A stretch of DNA of 64,000 bases from Leptospira sp. WS58.C1 (GTDB lineage: Bacteria; Spirochaetota; Leptospiria; Leptospirales; Leptospiraceae). The DNA lies in NCBI RefSeq assembly GCF_040833995.1, contig NZ_CP162137.1, positions 2,156,501 through 2,220,500 on the forward strand. Reading direction: 5' to 3'. The translations under genes and the position numbers were made by a program. Every line of letters begins with the position of its first letter. Within the stretch, counting starts at the first letter, position 1. Below are positions 53,983 through 64,000 of this stretch, piece after piece. Below the pieces are notes generated by a model. It was given only the letters and a program-made list of their open reading frames with translations, was not told the DNA's origin and made no database searches.

Positions 53983-56139
53983 TTACGCAGATTTTTTACG
54001 CAAGAACACCGGTATACCGCTAAATGCCGCGTTTCCGGAAAGTTCATCCAACACCTGATCGTCCGTCAGATCATTGATACTGGAACCAGCAAATTTTGAA
54101 GCGACTTGGAGAGATACTCCTTCTTTCGCATGTCCGAATCCGTGAGGAATACTGACCACTCCCCTCATCATTTCTTCGGTAATCTCGACAGGTAGTCCGA
54201 TCTTACCCACTCTGGATTCTACAAAAACTTCCTCTTCTTCCGTAATGCCTAGAGCGCTTGCATCTTCCGGATGGATCATGAGTGTGCAACGATCTTTTCC
54301 GGTCATAAGTTTCGGAAGATTATGCATCCATGAATTATTATTTCGTAAATGTCTTCTTCCGATGAGTAAAAATGAACCGTTCTCATTTTTATCGGAGAGA
54401 AGTTTTTGTCCGTATTTAGCCAATCGATCTAGATCGGAAAGTACTTCTTTTGGTGTTAACCTGATCATCTTGTCTTCTGTCCAAAGTCTTTCCGGAAAAC
54501 AAGGCTTCAATGGTCCAAGATCCACTCCATGCGGACTGTTTTTCAGAAGTTCCAGACTCATTCCGACAGGAGATCCCGATTTTTCTCCGTAAGGCCCCGA
54601 CTTCAAAGCGTGATCGATGATCGCAGAAGGGGTAATCTTGGTTCGGATCAATTCTTTAGGCAAAGGTTTTTCCGATTTTAAGAGTTCTATTCTTTTAGTC
54701 AGATCCGAAAAAATTTCCCAATCGTGGAGCATTCCTTCTTCCGGCTCGAATGCAGGTTGGTTGTATCTTGCAGTATTTCGTACTGCAAAAACGTTAAATA
54801 CTAGATCGAAATGGTCATGTTCTAAAGCGGAGCTAGGCGGAAGAATATAATGAGCGTGTTTTGTAGTTTCATTCAAATAAAAGTCTACGCTTACCATAAA
54901 TTCTAGATTCGAGATCGCCTTCTCCAATTGAGAACCGTTCGGAGTAGAAAGAACGGGATTTCCTGCAGAAGTTACGAGCGCCTTGATCTGACCTGGTCCC
55001 GGAGTCAAAATTTCTTCTGCGAGGGCTGCGACAGGTAATTCTTCATTAAATTCGGGTAAGTCCCTGACTCTTGAGCCGTAGGTATGAAAACTTCCGGGAG
55101 AACTTTTCATCACTCCTTTCGGATCAATCATGTCCACGGCTGGAAGAGTAAACATTGCTCCTCCCACGGAGTCCATATTACCGGTGATACAGTTAATGGA
55201 ATTGATCAGCCATTGGCAGAGTGCACCGAATGCTTGTGTAGAAACTCCTACACGACCGTAACATACCGCACCGGAGGCCTTGGAAAATTCGAGGGCGATC
55301 CTTTCCACAGATTCTGCAGAGATCCCGGTTAGTTTTTCCGTCCCAGAAGCAGGATATTGTGAGGCAACAGATCTTAATTTTTGGAGATCTTCTTCTTTTA
55401 TGAAAGAACTCTTTTTGGTTAAGTTTTTCTTAAATAATATATCTATAATAGAAAGTAAGAAGAATGCATCCGTTCCCGGGACGATAAAATGATGTTCGTC
55501 CGCATGTACTGCCGTTTCCGTCTTTCTCGGATCTATAACTACGTATTTTCCGCCTCTTGCCTGGATCTCTCCCAGTCTTTTTTTCACATCCGGAACAGTC
55601 ATTAAACTTCCGTTAGATGCAAAAGGATTTCCTCCGAGGATCAGAAAAAAATTGGTCCTGTCAATATCGGGGATCGGAACTAAAAGTTGGTGACCGAACA
55701 TCCAGTACGATAATAATTGATGAGGAAGTTGGTCCACGGAAGTCGCAGAATAATTGTTTTTCGTTTTAAGTCTTCCTATAAACCTTTGCCCGAATAACAT
55801 AGAACCGTAATTATGAACGCTCGGGTTTCCGCTATATACGGCAAGTGAATCGTTTCCGTACTTGTTTTGGATCTCTACAAGTTTTGTGGCGATATCACTT
55901 AGAGCGGTGACCCAGTCTACCCTCTCCCATCCGGCTTCCGTACGTTTTATAGGAAATTTAAGTCTGTCCGGATCCTCGTATAAATTTTTAAGTTCAGGAC
56001 CCTTGGCACATAGATGGCCTCTGCTGAACTTATCCTCTTTATCACCTCTGACTGCGGTTACTACATTGTTCTCTATCTCTAATCTAAGTCCGCACATAGC
56101 TTCGCATAATGTACATGATCTATAATGTTGACGTACCAT
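53983..56139 (-). CDS. Molybdopterin-dependent oxidoreductase (DMSO-reductase superfamily)
   Basis: 718 residues, no Tat signal, so cytoplasmic. The iron-sulfur domain has CTLCEAMC and HLCAKG. MGD-binding segments include LILGGNPFASNGSLM, YVVIDPRKTETA, and the C-terminal RRHLRNNNSWMHN and IPHGFGHAKEGV. At the place where formate dehydrogenases carry Sec or Cys, the sequence is SATSVDQLPHQ, without Cys or Sec; Ser or Asp may ligate Mo. Substrate unknown. It needs the MGD cofactor made by the Moco genes at 48-51 kb. Confidence 0.85.
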   Translation of the reverse strand: MVRQHYRSCTLCEAMCGLRLEIENNVVTAVRGDKEDKFSRGHLCAKGPELKNLYEDPDRLKFPIKRTEAGWERVDWVTALSDIATKLVEIQNKYGNDSLAVYSGNPSVHNYGSMLFGQRFIGRLKTKNNYSATSVDQLPHQLLSYWMFGHQLLVPIPDIDRTNFFLILGGNPFASNGSLMTVPDVKKRLGEIQARGGKYVVIDPRKTETAVHADEHHFIVPGTDAFFLLSIIDILFKKNLTKKSSFIKEEDLQKLRSVASQYPASGTEKLTGISAESVERIALEFSKASGAVCYGRVGVSTQAFGALCQWLINSINCITGNMDSVGGAMFTLPAVDMIDPKGVMKSSPGSFHTYGSRVRDLPEFNEELPVAALAEEILTPGPGQIKALVTSAGNPVLSTPNGSQLEKAISNLEFMVSVDFYLNETTKHAHYILPPSSALEHDHFDLVFNVFAVRNTARYNQPAFEPEEGMLHDWEIFSDLTKRIELLKSEKPLPKELIRTKITPSAIIDHALKSGPYGEKSGSPVGMSLELLKNSPHGVDLGPLKPCFPERLWTEDKMIRLTPKEVLSDLDRLAKYGQKLLSDKNENGSFLLIGRRHLRNNNSWMHNLPKLMTGKDRCTLMIHPEDASALGITEEEEVFVESRVGKIGLPVEITEEMMRGVVSIPHGFGHAKEGVSLQVASKFAGSSINDLTDDQVLDELSGNAAFSGIPVFLRKKSA

Positions 56140-56235
56140 CTCTTGCCCCTGTCCCAGGAAGGAGTTATCTCCGATCCGAAATTAGAAAGCAAGCATTTCC
56201 GAATCTTGTTGTACTTTAATGATTGGAAGCTCGAA

Positions 56236-56916
56236 CTATTTCAGTAGTTTGTTCAAATAAGGCACCAGATGTTTGGAGAGTATCTTATGACCTTCTGCAG
56301 TGGGATGGATCCCATCGTCTTGGTTTAGCCTTCTGTCTCCCGCAACTCCCTCCAGCAAGAACGGCATAAACTCGGTCTTTTCCTTTTTAGCGATCCGAGG
56401 AAATAGGGCCGCAAATTCTTTTGCATACTGAGGACCCATATTCGGAAGTGTTCTCATTCCGATTAATAGAATTTTAATGGAAGGATATTTTGCTTTTGTC
56501 TCTCGGATGATCTTGGTAAGATTCTCCTCCGTCATCTTTGTAGGTAGTCCTCTCAAAGAATCGTTTGCACCGAGCTCCAAAACGAATACGTCATATTTTG
56601 TATTCAAAACCCAATCTAATCTGGCAAGACCACCGGAAGTAGTGTCCCCACTTACACCCGCATTTACGTATTCCAGGCCAGGATATTTTTTTTGGAGTTC
56701 TAAAAAGGATAGGTGAGCAAAAGATTCTTCCGGTCCATTCAAGCCATAACCTGCAGTCAAACTGTCTCCGAAGAATAGGATCTTTTTGCCGTTTGTTTTT
56801 GTTTCCATATTAGGAGTGGCCTGGCGTTCTTCTTCGGATCCTTCTTTATTGCAGGAAGCAATAAAAGAAAAGAATACTAAAATACTAAAAAATCCATAAT
56901 ACGAAAAACGGCTCAT
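56236..56916 (-). CDS. GDSL arylesterase/TesA-like lipoprotein
   Basis: 226 residues from the ATG at 56916, chosen because AGGAG stands five bases upstream. The signal ends IASCNKEG, a lipobox, so it is anchored in the envelope. The SGNH hydrolase blocks are present: FFGDSLTAGYGL (Ser), VSGDTTSGG (Gly), LGANDSLRG (Asn) and DGIHPTAEGH (Asp-His). It would hydrolyse esters or thioesters of lipids in the periplasm, as TesA does. Single gene, divergent from the glycosidase gene. Confidence 0.9.
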   Translation of the reverse strand: MSRFSYYGFFSILVFFSFIASCNKEGSEEERQATPNMETKTNGKKILFFGDSLTAGYGLNGPEESFAHLSFLELQKKYPGLEYVNAGVSGDTTSGGLARLDWVLNTKYDVFVLELGANDSLRGLPTKMTEENLTKIIRETKAKYPSIKILLIGMRTLPNMGPQYAKEFAALFPRIAKKEKTEFMPFLLEGVAGDRRLNQDDGIHPTAEGHKILSKHLVPYLNKLLK

Positions 56917-57024
56917 TTTTTCTCCTATCTCCAAATCCGACCTCATTTATTCCAGGTAAGGTCCCAAAAACCAAGGCTGTAAGTTCTGCTTTACGAATAC
57001 GCAACCGAATGGGATCTAGTAAGT

Positions 57025-58809
57025 ATGTTCAAACGGTTTTTAATCGCAGGCTTTTCCGCCGCTTTCTTAATCTTCTTATACTTTTGGTTGGGTCAATTCA
57101 GAAGTGAACTCCAAGCCCAGGAAATCCAAGAAGGAATGCTCCGTCAAGCCGAGGAGATTACTTCAAAACTCAGCGCGGAAGAATTAGTAGGACAGGTCAT
57201 CCATGTTGCGATCCCTGGAACCATTTTGGATCCGATCGCGAAAAAAGAGATCGAGACGATCAAACCCGGCGGAGTCATTTTATTCGGAAGAAACTTGGGC
57301 TCCAAGTCCGAGATCAAATCTTTGAACAAAGATCTGCAAACAAGTGCGTTAGAAAATACCGGCTTACCTTTACTCATTTCCGTAGACCAGGAAGGAGGAA
57401 GAGTGATCCGTGTCAAAGACGGAGTGACCCAATTCCCGGGAGCCATGGCGCTTGGCCAAACCAAAGACAAGGATATGGCCAAAAAAGTCGGCTTTGTTAC
57501 TTCTTATCAATTGAGAAAACTCGGTCTCAACTTTTTATTCGCACCGGACATGGACATCAATAATAATCCATTCAACCCGGTTATCAATACCAGATCTCTT
57601 GGAAGTAATTTAGAAACCGTATTAAACGCAGGAGTTTCTTATGAAGAAGGAGCTAGACTCGGCGGTTCCATTCCTGTCATCAAACATTTCCCGGGTCATG
57701 GGGACACCAATGTGGACAGTCATTTAGGACTTCCTAAAATAGAAAAAACATTGGAAGAATTAAAAAGTTTCGAACTGATCCCGTTCCAAACTTCTATCCA
57801 AAACGGTGCGGATGCGATCATGAGCGCGCATATCGTTTATCCTAAGATCGATCCGAATTTTCCGGCCACACTCTCTTCTAAAATTTTAGGAGATCTTTTG
57901 CGTAAAGAATTCCAATACCAAGGACTCATCATCACCGACGCAATGGAAATGGATGCGATAGACGAACATTACCAAAAAGAAGATCCTGGTGTGCTCGCAC
58001 TACTTGCTGGAGCGGATATTGTCTTAATGACTAGCTGGGGTCCTACTACTCAATCCATGAAAGACCAGATCTTAAAAGCATATAAAAAAGGGACCTTAAT
58101 AAGAGAAGGGAAAGACCTTCTAAAAGAAGCAGTCAAAAGACAAATTTATTATAAACTAAAATACGGGATCATTTCGGAGTTTGGAGATATTGCCAAAAGT
58201 GGAAGAGCTAATTCTGTGTTCCCGAAAGAATTGCCGGAAATATTAAAAAATCATTTTATTGAGCAGGATAAAAATAGGGATAATTTATTTTCTCAATATT
58301 ACCAAGATACTCTAAATAGAGATGTAAGTAGAAAAGCGATCGTTTCCTTTCCTAAAACTTTCCTTCCGGAACAAGTATCCGCTACCGAGACGGTTTTCTA
58401 CTTAAAAGGAGAAGAGTTTGTCTCCGATCTAAGATCTCGCTCACTTTCTAATTCGGATCTTGCAGGTCTTCGTAAAAAATTGGAAAAGAAAGAAGTAAAA
58501 CGTGCAGTCGTCAATTCGTTCACTCAAACCGAATTGGATCTAGCGGCTTCTCTGGCCCAAAAATTCCCCGAAGTGGAGATCGTTTGCCTGCATTACGGAA
58601 CGCCATTCTTGGATCTACCCGATGCATCCAATCTAAAAATATTATTTTCTTTTTCTCCTACCTTAGAATCCAAAAAGGCATTACTCTATTCCGTTTTGGA
58701 CAGAAAGAACGAGATCCCTCTTGTAGATCTGATCCTAAAACCGAATCCTAAAAAAGCTTCCGCGTCTGCGGGAACAGAAACGGATTCCGTCAGTAAAAAT
58801 ACGAATTAA
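57025..58809 (+). CDS. nagZ: Glycoside hydrolase family 3 protein, NagZ-like
   Basis: 594 residues with an N-terminal membrane anchor or signal (LIAGFSAAFLIFLYFWLG). The TIM-barrel domain (about 50-370) has GVILFGRNL, SVDQEGGRV, KHFPGHGDTNVDSHLGLP with the catalytic His-Asp pair, and ITDAMEMDAI with the nucleophile Asp. These define the N-acetyl-beta-glucosaminidase branch that trims peptidoglycan fragments. The C-terminal 200 residues resemble the extra domain of two-domain family 3 members. Probably periplasmic. It precedes hemW by one base. Confidence 0.9.
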   Translation: MFKRFLIAGFSAAFLIFLYFWLGQFRSELQAQEIQEGMLRQAEEITSKLSAEELVGQVIHVAIPGTILDPIAKKEIETIKPGGVILFGRNLGSKSEIKSLNKDLQTSALENTGLPLLISVDQEGGRVIRVKDGVTQFPGAMALGQTKDKDMAKKVGFVTSYQLRKLGLNFLFAPDMDINNNPFNPVINTRSLGSNLETVLNAGVSYEEGARLGGSIPVIKHFPGHGDTNVDSHLGLPKIEKTLEELKSFELIPFQTSIQNGADAIMSAHIVYPKIDPNFPATLSSKILGDLLRKEFQYQGLIITDAMEMDAIDEHYQKEDPGVLALLAGADIVLMTSWGPTTQSMKDQILKAYKKGTLIREGKDLLKEAVKRQIYYKLKYGIISEFGDIAKSGRANSVFPKELPEILKNHFIEQDKNRDNLFSQYYQDTLNRDVSRKAIVSFPKTFLPEQVSATETVFYLKGEEFVSDLRSRSLSNSDLAGLRKKLEKKEVKRAVVNSFTQTELDLAASLAQKFPEVEIVCLHYGTPFLDLPDASNLKILFSFSPTLESKKALLYSVLDRKNEIPLVDLILKPNPKKASASAGTETDSVSKNTN

Positions 58810-58810
58810 T

Positions 58811-59983
58811 TTGGAAACAAGACTCCCGGTCCTACAAAAAACGAACAGACCGGGAATCTATGTACATTATCCGTTCTGCGTTCACAAATGTAGCTACTGT
58901 GATTTTTATTCGGAAGGGATCGGATTAGAACCTTCTCCTTTGGAAGAAAGTCTATTTTCCAAATATAAAGAAGAAGTCCTACTCAGACTGAAAAATTTTC
59001 CGAACTACCGGGACCTTGTTTTTGATAGTTTATTTTTCGGGGGAGGAACTCCTTCCAAAGCCTCCTACACAAGATATACGGATTTTATAAAATTTTTAAA
59101 AGAGAATCTAAATTTTTCTCCGGATTCAGAGATCACATTAGAATGTAATCCGGAAGATGTGACACCGGATTATCTGCAAGGATTATACGACGCAGGGATC
59201 AACAGGGTTCATGTAGGGATACAATCCTTTCTTCCCAGAAACCTGAAATTTTTGGATCGATATTTCGATCCGGAGACCTATACAAGGACCTTAGAAGCAT
59301 TACAAACTTCTAAAATAAAAAATTATGGTGCGGATCTGATATTCGGAGTTCCGGGACAGACAGAGAAGGAATTTTATGAAGATGCAAATTCGGTCTTAGC
59401 ATCCGGGGTTTCTCATATCAGTATTTATGCGCTTACCGTCGAAAAAGGAACGGAATACAGCCGGAAAGTTTCAGCCGGGACCATGGCCCCGCCTTCCGAA
59501 GAGATACAGGAAAAAATCCTGCAAGATTTGCCTGATTTTTTAGGATCCAAAGGGTTTATTCAGTATGAGGTTTCCAATTATTCCAAACCGGGACTTTATT
59601 CCAGGCATAATATGAAATATTGGACCTATGAATATTATTTGGGGATCGGCCCCGGAGCCCATGGCTTTTTGCCTGCAGGTAGGTATTCCAACCCAAGAAA
59701 TACTTCCGCTTATATCAATGGGACCGGAAAAAATCCGGACCTCTACGAAACTTCCGATCCATTTGAAGAGATCCTAATATCCCTTTTTAGGATATTTCTT
59801 CCGATCGATCTAAAAGACTTTTTGGATTACTTTCCGGAGAAAAAAGAAAGGATACTTTCTAAACTAAAACAAAAAACCACAGAAGGAAAATGTTCCTTGG
59901 ACGGGACAATCTTTCAATGGGATCCAAAATCAGTTCTATTTTTAGATTCCGAAATATTAGATTTAGCGAACCAGGAATCTTAA
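58811..59983 (+). CDS. hemW: Radical-SAM protein HemW
   Basis: 390 residues; the 4Fe-4S motif is [10 protein letters not shown] (CxxxCxxC plus the HemN-like extra C), followed by FGGGTPS, ECNPEDV and IGVQSF-like segments ([11 protein letters not shown]). This is the heme-chaperone branch (HemW), not the coproporphyrinogen oxidase HemN, whose N-terminal extension is missing. It starts at TTG, one base after the glycosidase stop; the next ATG would remove the iron-sulfur motif. The end overlaps the chemoreceptor gene on the other strand by four bases. Confidence 0.88.
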   Translation: METRLPVLQKTNRPGIYVHYPFCVHKCSYCDFYSEGIGLEPSPLEESLFSKYKEEVLLRLKNFPNYRDLVFDSLFFGGGTPSKASYTRYTDFIKFLKENLNFSPDSEITLECNPEDVTPDYLQGLYDAGINRVHVGIQSFLPRNLKFLDRYFDPETYTRTLEALQTSKIKNYGADLIFGVPGQTEKEFYEDANSVLASGVSHISIYALTVEKGTEYSRKVSAGTMAPPSEEIQEKILQDLPDFLGSKGFIQYEVSNYSKPGLYSRHNMKYWTYEYYLGIGPGAHGFLPAGRYSNPRNTSAYINGTGKNPDLYETSDPFEEILISLFRIFLPIDLKDFLDYFPEKKERILSKLKQKTTEGKCSLDGTIFQWDPKSVLFLDSEILDLANQES

Positions 59984-62055
59984 TCCACTTTAAACTTTTC
60001 TATCAATTTGGAAAGTTGTTCCGCTAACATTTGGGTTTCCCCGGAGAATGTGGTAAGATCATCCGCACCGCCCGCAATCTCCTGGGTTCCTTCCGAAATA
60101 CTGATAATCGTCTTAGTGATCTCATTCGTCGCGTTTTTTTGTTCGATAACGGCTTCTTCTATCTGCATGCTGAAAGAAGTCAAGGTATTGGAACTGGTTT
60201 GGATCCTACTTGTATTCGCTTCCTGGTCTTTTACGGAAGCCAAAACCTTGTTTGCGGAGATCTCGAATTCGTTCACACTTTGTTTCAATTTTTTTAATAT
60301 CTGGGAAGCTTCTTCCACCTTGGAGTTTCCGTTCATCACCGCGTCGTTTGTGGAATCCACAAGTTCTCCGATCTCCTGCACTGAGCTCGAGGTTTGGGAG
60401 GCAAGTTTACCGATCTCTTCTGCGACCACTGCAAATCCTTTACCGGCTTCTCCGGCTCTGGCTGCTTCTATCGCTGCGTTTAATGCGAGAAGGTTCGTTT
60501 TTTCGGAGATCTCGGTAATGATAGATAAGATTTCCGTAATTCTAGACGCGCTCTCTCCGATCTCGCCCATTGCATTTGTGGAAGCATACATTGCGTTTTC
60601 ACCTGTCACCGCCTGTCTTTTGGATTCTACCGCGAGATTAACTAAACCTTGCATTTCATGGTTGATACTAACGATCTGCTCTTTTAATCTCATTGAGTTA
60701 CCGTCAATCTCTTTGGTATTTTCCACGGCTTTTTCCATGGACTTACCCACATTTTGCGCCGAGGCAGCAAGTTCTTCAACCGCTGCCGAAGATTCTTCCG
60801 CGGCGGACGCTTGAGTCTGAGCGATATCCGCAAAGTTCCTGGAAGAAACAGCCATTTCCTCCGATTTAGAACTCAATTTTTCGGAAGAAGATCGCATCTC
60901 TTTGACCACACCGAGAAGATTTTCCCTCATCTGATCCATGGATATAAACAATGTGCCGATCTCGTCCTTTACGGGGTAATCGTTCTGAACGGTAAGATTC
61001 CCTTTAGCGATTTCGTCGGAGAAACCGATGGCCTTCAAAAGGCCGGAACTCACCAATCTGTCGAATATTAAATTTAAGGAAAGCAACACGACGACCAATA
61101 TTAAAAAAGAAGAAAGTACAGCCTTCAAAATAATATCTCCGATACTTTCGTAATATACCGAATTTGGAATACTCACCATCAGAGTCCAAAACTTAGGATC
61201 CTTCCCTATATGGAACGGAAAATAGTATGCCGTATTCCCACCCGACTCATAGACGAATCTTTTTCCTTCATTTACATTTTCGAGATATTGTTTTAGCTCA
61301 ATCTCATCCGGGATCTTTTTACCCAATAATTCCGGGTTCTCCCCATTGATCGCGTACAATCCTGCGGGAGAGATAAGCGCAATATGTCCTTTGTTCCGGA
61401 AAGGTTTTTTATTCCCTATCTTTTCTTGCAGATTTTTCAGGTCTAGGTCCATACCTGCGGCCCCGTAAAATTGGCCGTCCACACTAATCGGAACCACAAG
61501 AGAGATCATCAGGATATTTTTACCGCTTACCGTATAATAGTAAGGACCCACCACAGTCATCTTATCCGTCTTTTTAGTGACCTGATAAAAATCCCCCGTG
61601 CCATCCGTATTATTATAATCTCGTAATGGTTCCAAATCCACAATATCCGTAGCACGAGCCCGGTTTAAATACGGGATAAAACGGCCGGATTCGTCATGGC
61701 CCGGCTTATTTTTATATAAATTATCTTTCCCATCGTATGCGTTCGGTTCGTAACAAAGCCACATCCCGAAATAATCTTGGTTGCGTTTCATAATTTCACG
61801 CAATGTCTGGACAACCTGTTCTCTTTGCGGAGAAGCATAGATCAAAGGGAAACGAAAACCTCTGATCAAACCCATAAGAGTATTCAGTTGTTCCATAATT
61901 TCATAGGTCCATCTTTCCGCAGTAACGTCGGAACTTTGTTCCACTTCCTCTCTCAAACTTTGATAGGAAGAATAGGAATTATAAGTCGCAAGCAGGGAGA
62001 ATGCGATAAATAGAACGATAGAAATGTACAAAGAAATCCGGAGCCGAATACTCAT
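59980..62055 (-). CDS. Methyl-accepting chemotaxis protein with Cache sensor
   Basis: 691 residues. N-terminal membrane helix ([17 protein letters not shown]), a periplasmic double-Cache-like sensor (about 35-290; [29 protein letters not shown]), a second helix near 310-330, HAMP, then the signalling domain with the highly conserved hairpin [38 protein letters not shown] in two parts of shorter match. It passes ligand signals to CheA/CheW. No C-terminal CheR tether is present. It lies next to a second, closely related receptor, likely by duplication. Confidence 0.95.
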   Translation of the reverse strand: MSIRLRISLYISIVLFIAFSLLATYNSYSSYQSLREEVEQSSDVTAERWTYEIMEQLNTLMGLIRGFRFPLIYASPQREQVVQTLREIMKRNQDYFGMWLCYEPNAYDGKDNLYKNKPGHDESGRFIPYLNRARATDIVDLEPLRDYNNTDGTGDFYQVTKKTDKMTVVGPYYYTVSGKNILMISLVVPISVDGQFYGAAGMDLDLKNLQEKIGNKKPFRNKGHIALISPAGLYAINGENPELLGKKIPDEIELKQYLENVNEGKRFVYESGGNTAYYFPFHIGKDPKFWTLMVSIPNSVYYESIGDIILKAVLSSFLILVVVLLSLNLIFDRLVSSGLLKAIGFSDEIAKGNLTVQNDYPVKDEIGTLFISMDQMRENLLGVVKEMRSSSEKLSSKSEEMAVSSRNFADIAQTQASAAEESSAAVEELAASAQNVGKSMEKAVENTKEIDGNSMRLKEQIVSINHEMQGLVNLAVESKRQAVTGENAMYASTNAMGEIGESASRITEILSIITEISEKTNLLALNAAIEAARAGEAGKGFAVVAEEIGKLASQTSSSVQEIGELVDSTNDAVMNGNSKVEEASQILKKLKQSVNEFEISANKVLASVKDQEANTSRIQTSSNTLTSFSMQIEEAVIEQKNATNEITKTIISISEGTQEIAGGADDLTTFSGETQMLAEQLSKLIEKFKVD

Positions 62056-62104
62056 AAGGGCTCCATTCTTAAAATGGAAAGAAATTTTGGAACGCTTTTT
62101 CTTT

Positions 62105-64000
62105 CTAACTTACTTTGAATTTTCCGATCAGATTGGACAATTGTTCGGATTGGCCGTGCATATCTCCGGAGAATGAGGTGAGATCATCCGCACCACTTGC
62201 AATCTCCTGTGTCCCTTCGGAGATATTGACGATGGTTTTCGTGATCTCTTCGGTTGCTCTTCTTTGTTCGGTTACGGCTTCTTCTATTTGGAGACTAAAG
62301 GTCATTAAAGAGTTTGCACTTTCCGCGATTTCTTTGGTGTTGGATTCCTGGGTTTTAACGGAATTCAAGACCGCTTTCGCAGATTTATCGAATTCGTCCA
62401 CCCTCTCCTTGATCCTTTGTAGGATCTGAGACGCCTCTCCCATTTTATTGTTTCCATCCGAAACGGCAGTATTGGTGGAATTGACCAGTCCACCTATTTC
62501 CTGCACTGAACTTGAAGTTTGGGAGGCAAGTTTACCTATTTCTTCCGCGACCACGGCAAATCCTTTGCCGGCTTCTCCGGCCCTGGCTGCTTCTATCGCC
62601 GCGTTTAAAGCGAGAAGGTTCGTCTTTTCCGAGATCTCAGTGATCAAAGAAAGTATCTCGTTGATCCTGGAGGCGCTCTCCCCGATGGCGCCCATCGCAC
62701 GATTAGAAGTACTCATCGCGGATTCCCCGGTAACGGCTTCTTCCTTAGAAGAAGCAGCGAGGCTAACCAAACTTTGCATCTCCGCATTGATACTTGCGAT
62801 CTGTTCTTTTAATAAGATCACATTACCGTCAATCTCTCTCATGCTAGAGACCGCCTTTTGCATGGACCTACCCACGTTTTGGGCGGAAGCAGCCAATTCT
62901 TCCACTGCGGCGGAACATTCTTCCGCTGCGGAAGCCTGTGTTTGTGCCACATCCGAGAAACTCCTGGAAGAAACCGCCATTTTCTCCGCTGTTCCGGCTA
63001 ACTTGTTTGTGGACACTCCTATCTCTTTTACCACACCGAAAAGATGTTCTCTCATCGTATTCATCGCTGATAATAATGCACCGATCTCGTCGTTACGATC
63101 ATAATCGGAAGAAGCAAGTAAATTCCCCCTAGCGATCTCTTCCGAAAAACCGATCGCTTTCAATAATCCGGTCGAAATCAATTTTTGGAAGATAAAATGG
63201 AGAACGATCACGATCAAACTCACGATGAGCAAAGAAGAAATGGCGTTCTGTAAAAGTACGTTAAATAATTCCTTTGTAAAAATGGAATTAGGAATACTTA
63301 CCTGCATCATCCATTGTTTTTGTCCTTTTCCTATCTTGAACGGAAAGAAATGATGAGTAAAACCTTCCGACTCGTAAGTAAAACGTTCGTGTTCTTCGGA
63401 TTTGGATTGTACAAGTTTTAATTCTTCCGCGTTAGGAATTACCTTACCGACTAAACTTGGATCACCTCCGTTCGCTGCATAAATTCCTTTTGGAGAGATC
63501 AGAGCCAAATATCCTAAACCACGGAATGGTTTTATACTTCCCATCGTCTCTTGCAATTGGGTAGTCGTAATGTCCATCCCAAGTACTCCCCAAAACTTTC
63601 CTCCATTACTAACGGGAACACAAAGAGAGATCATCTGCACTTGTTTTCCTCCGGCCGTGTACGTGTAAGGGTCCGTTACCAAAGGTTCCATTGTCTTTTT
63701 AGGGATCTGGTAGAAGTCCGCTGACCCGTCCGTCGCCTCGTAATTGATGGAAGGTTCTATCACAGCGTCCGTAATGGATTTTACGGAATGAACGTAAGTG
63801 ATAAATCTTCCGGTAGAATCATGACCCTTTTTGTTTTTATATTGAGCATCCAAACCATCAAAAGCATCCGGTTCGTATACCACCCACATCCCGAACCATT
63901 TCGGATTTCGATGGAGGATCTCCAACATTGTTTCCACAACCTCTTCTCTTTTAGGATTAGAGAAGATCAGAAGCATCCTGAAACCTCTGGTCATCCCCAT
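62105..64000 (-). CDS. Methyl-accepting chemotaxis protein with Cache sensor (5' end outside the window)
   Basis: The 631 visible residues start within the sensor region and run on beyond the right edge, so the first membrane helix is missing. Sensor ([29 protein letters not shown]), second helix, HAMP and signalling hairpin are as in the neighbour; the signalling domains are nearly identical over long stretches, while the sensors differ more. Ends FKVS against FKVD in the neighbour. The true start cannot be judged here. Confidence 0.93.
   Translation of the reverse strand: MGMTRGFRMLLIFSNPKREEVVETMLEILHRNPKWFGMWVVYEPDAFDGLDAQYKNKKGHDSTGRFITYVHSVKSITDAVIEPSINYEATDGSADFYQIPKKTMEPLVTDPYTYTAGGKQVQMISLCVPVSNGGKFWGVLGMDITTTQLQETMGSIKPFRGLGYLALISPKGIYAANGGDPSLVGKVIPNAEELKLVQSKSEEHERFTYESEGFTHHFFPFKIGKGQKQWMMQVSIPNSIFTKELFNVLLQNAISSLLIVSLIVIVLHFIFQKLISTGLLKAIGFSEEIARGNLLASSDYDRNDEIGALLSAMNTMREHLFGVVKEIGVSTNKLAGTAEKMAVSSRSFSDVAQTQASAAEECSAAVEELAASAQNVGRSMQKAVSSMREIDGNVILLKEQIASINAEMQSLVSLAASSKEEAVTGESAMSTSNRAMGAIGESASRINEILSLITEISEKTNLLALNAAIEAARAGEAGKGFAVVAEEIGKLASQTSSSVQEIGGLVNSTNTAVSDGNNKMGEASQILQRIKERVDEFDKSAKAVLNSVKTQESNTKEIAESANSLMTFSLQIEEAVTEQRRATEEITKTIVNISEGTQEIASGADDLTSFSGDMHGQSEQLSNLIGKFKVS

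Noticed and set aside
60008..63104. Long plus-strand frames antisense to the chemoreceptors
   Set aside because: Ser/Ala-rich translation is the expected mirror of MCP coding sequence; no start signal.

Overview
The window looks like a chromosomal segment of a Leptospira-type spirochaete. This is inferred from gene content and style: a moderate-GC genome, lipoproteins with loose spirochaetal lipoboxes, an Lsa36/OmpL-like outer-membrane repertoire, many receiver, PAS and chemotaxis proteins, short overlapping operons, and frequent TTG or GTG starts. No rRNA, phage, transposase or CRISPR array was seen. Most of the window is housekeeping sequence. The accessory interest lies in a polyprenyl-arabinose-like gene group, a tRNA-associated repeat array and dispersed intergenic palindromes.

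Layout. 1-5.7 kb: rsmE behind a LolA-like gene, an IMP dehydrogenase of eukaryote-like type, a PilZ-like protein and an EAL phosphodiesterase with a YkuI-type sensor tail. 5.8-11.6 kb: an AftB-like membrane glycosyltransferase, a second multi-pass membrane protein, and a DprE1/DprE2 pair, together a candidate arabinose-donor and transfer locus. 11.9-15.3 kb: bpt, a small membrane protein, an RNase HI, a lipoprotein and cca. 15.5-17.3 kb: a porin behind a near-perfect sigma-54 promoter. 17.3-23 kb: a lipoprotein, a new 47-residue ORF, a four-helix membrane protein, secA, and a coupled amidotransferase/thioredoxin-fold lipoprotein pair. 23.1-27.9 kb: an omega-like acidic protein, an MptE-like protein, then a receiver / HEAT-repeat / two-secreted-protein operon.

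28 kb: a CAT-anticodon tRNA followed by a 3'-end tRNA fragment and two tandem 196-bp structured repeats. 28.8-35.8 kb: a receiver-PAS-HisKA_2 kinase, a GAF-like/hydrolase fusion, a bifunctional-nuclease family protein, a phasin-like protein, an MFS pump and a double-ACT protein. 36-42 kb: an Lsa36-like protein, an acyl-CoA dehydrogenase beside a metallo-beta-lactamase/double-cNMP fusion, thioredoxin, and a two-gene operon that includes an overlooked 55-residue ORF. 42.2-44.5 kb: tatA and tatC, separated by a palindromic repeat, then a degenerate SpoIIE-like protein. 44.6-48 kb: tig-clpP-clpX and tRNA-Gly.

48.2-56.1 kb: molybdenum-cofactor genes (moaA-moaD-moaE-mobA, divergent from a MoeB-rhodanese fusion), an ArsR-SRPBCC-membrane-VOC operon behind a clear palindromic operator, and a molybdopterin oxidoreductase that may use the cofactor. 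56.2-64 kb: a GDSL esterase lipoprotein, a NagZ-like glycosidase, HemW, and two tandem Cache-type chemoreceptors, the second cut by the window edge. Family assignments come from reading motifs and remembered reference sequences. No database search was run.
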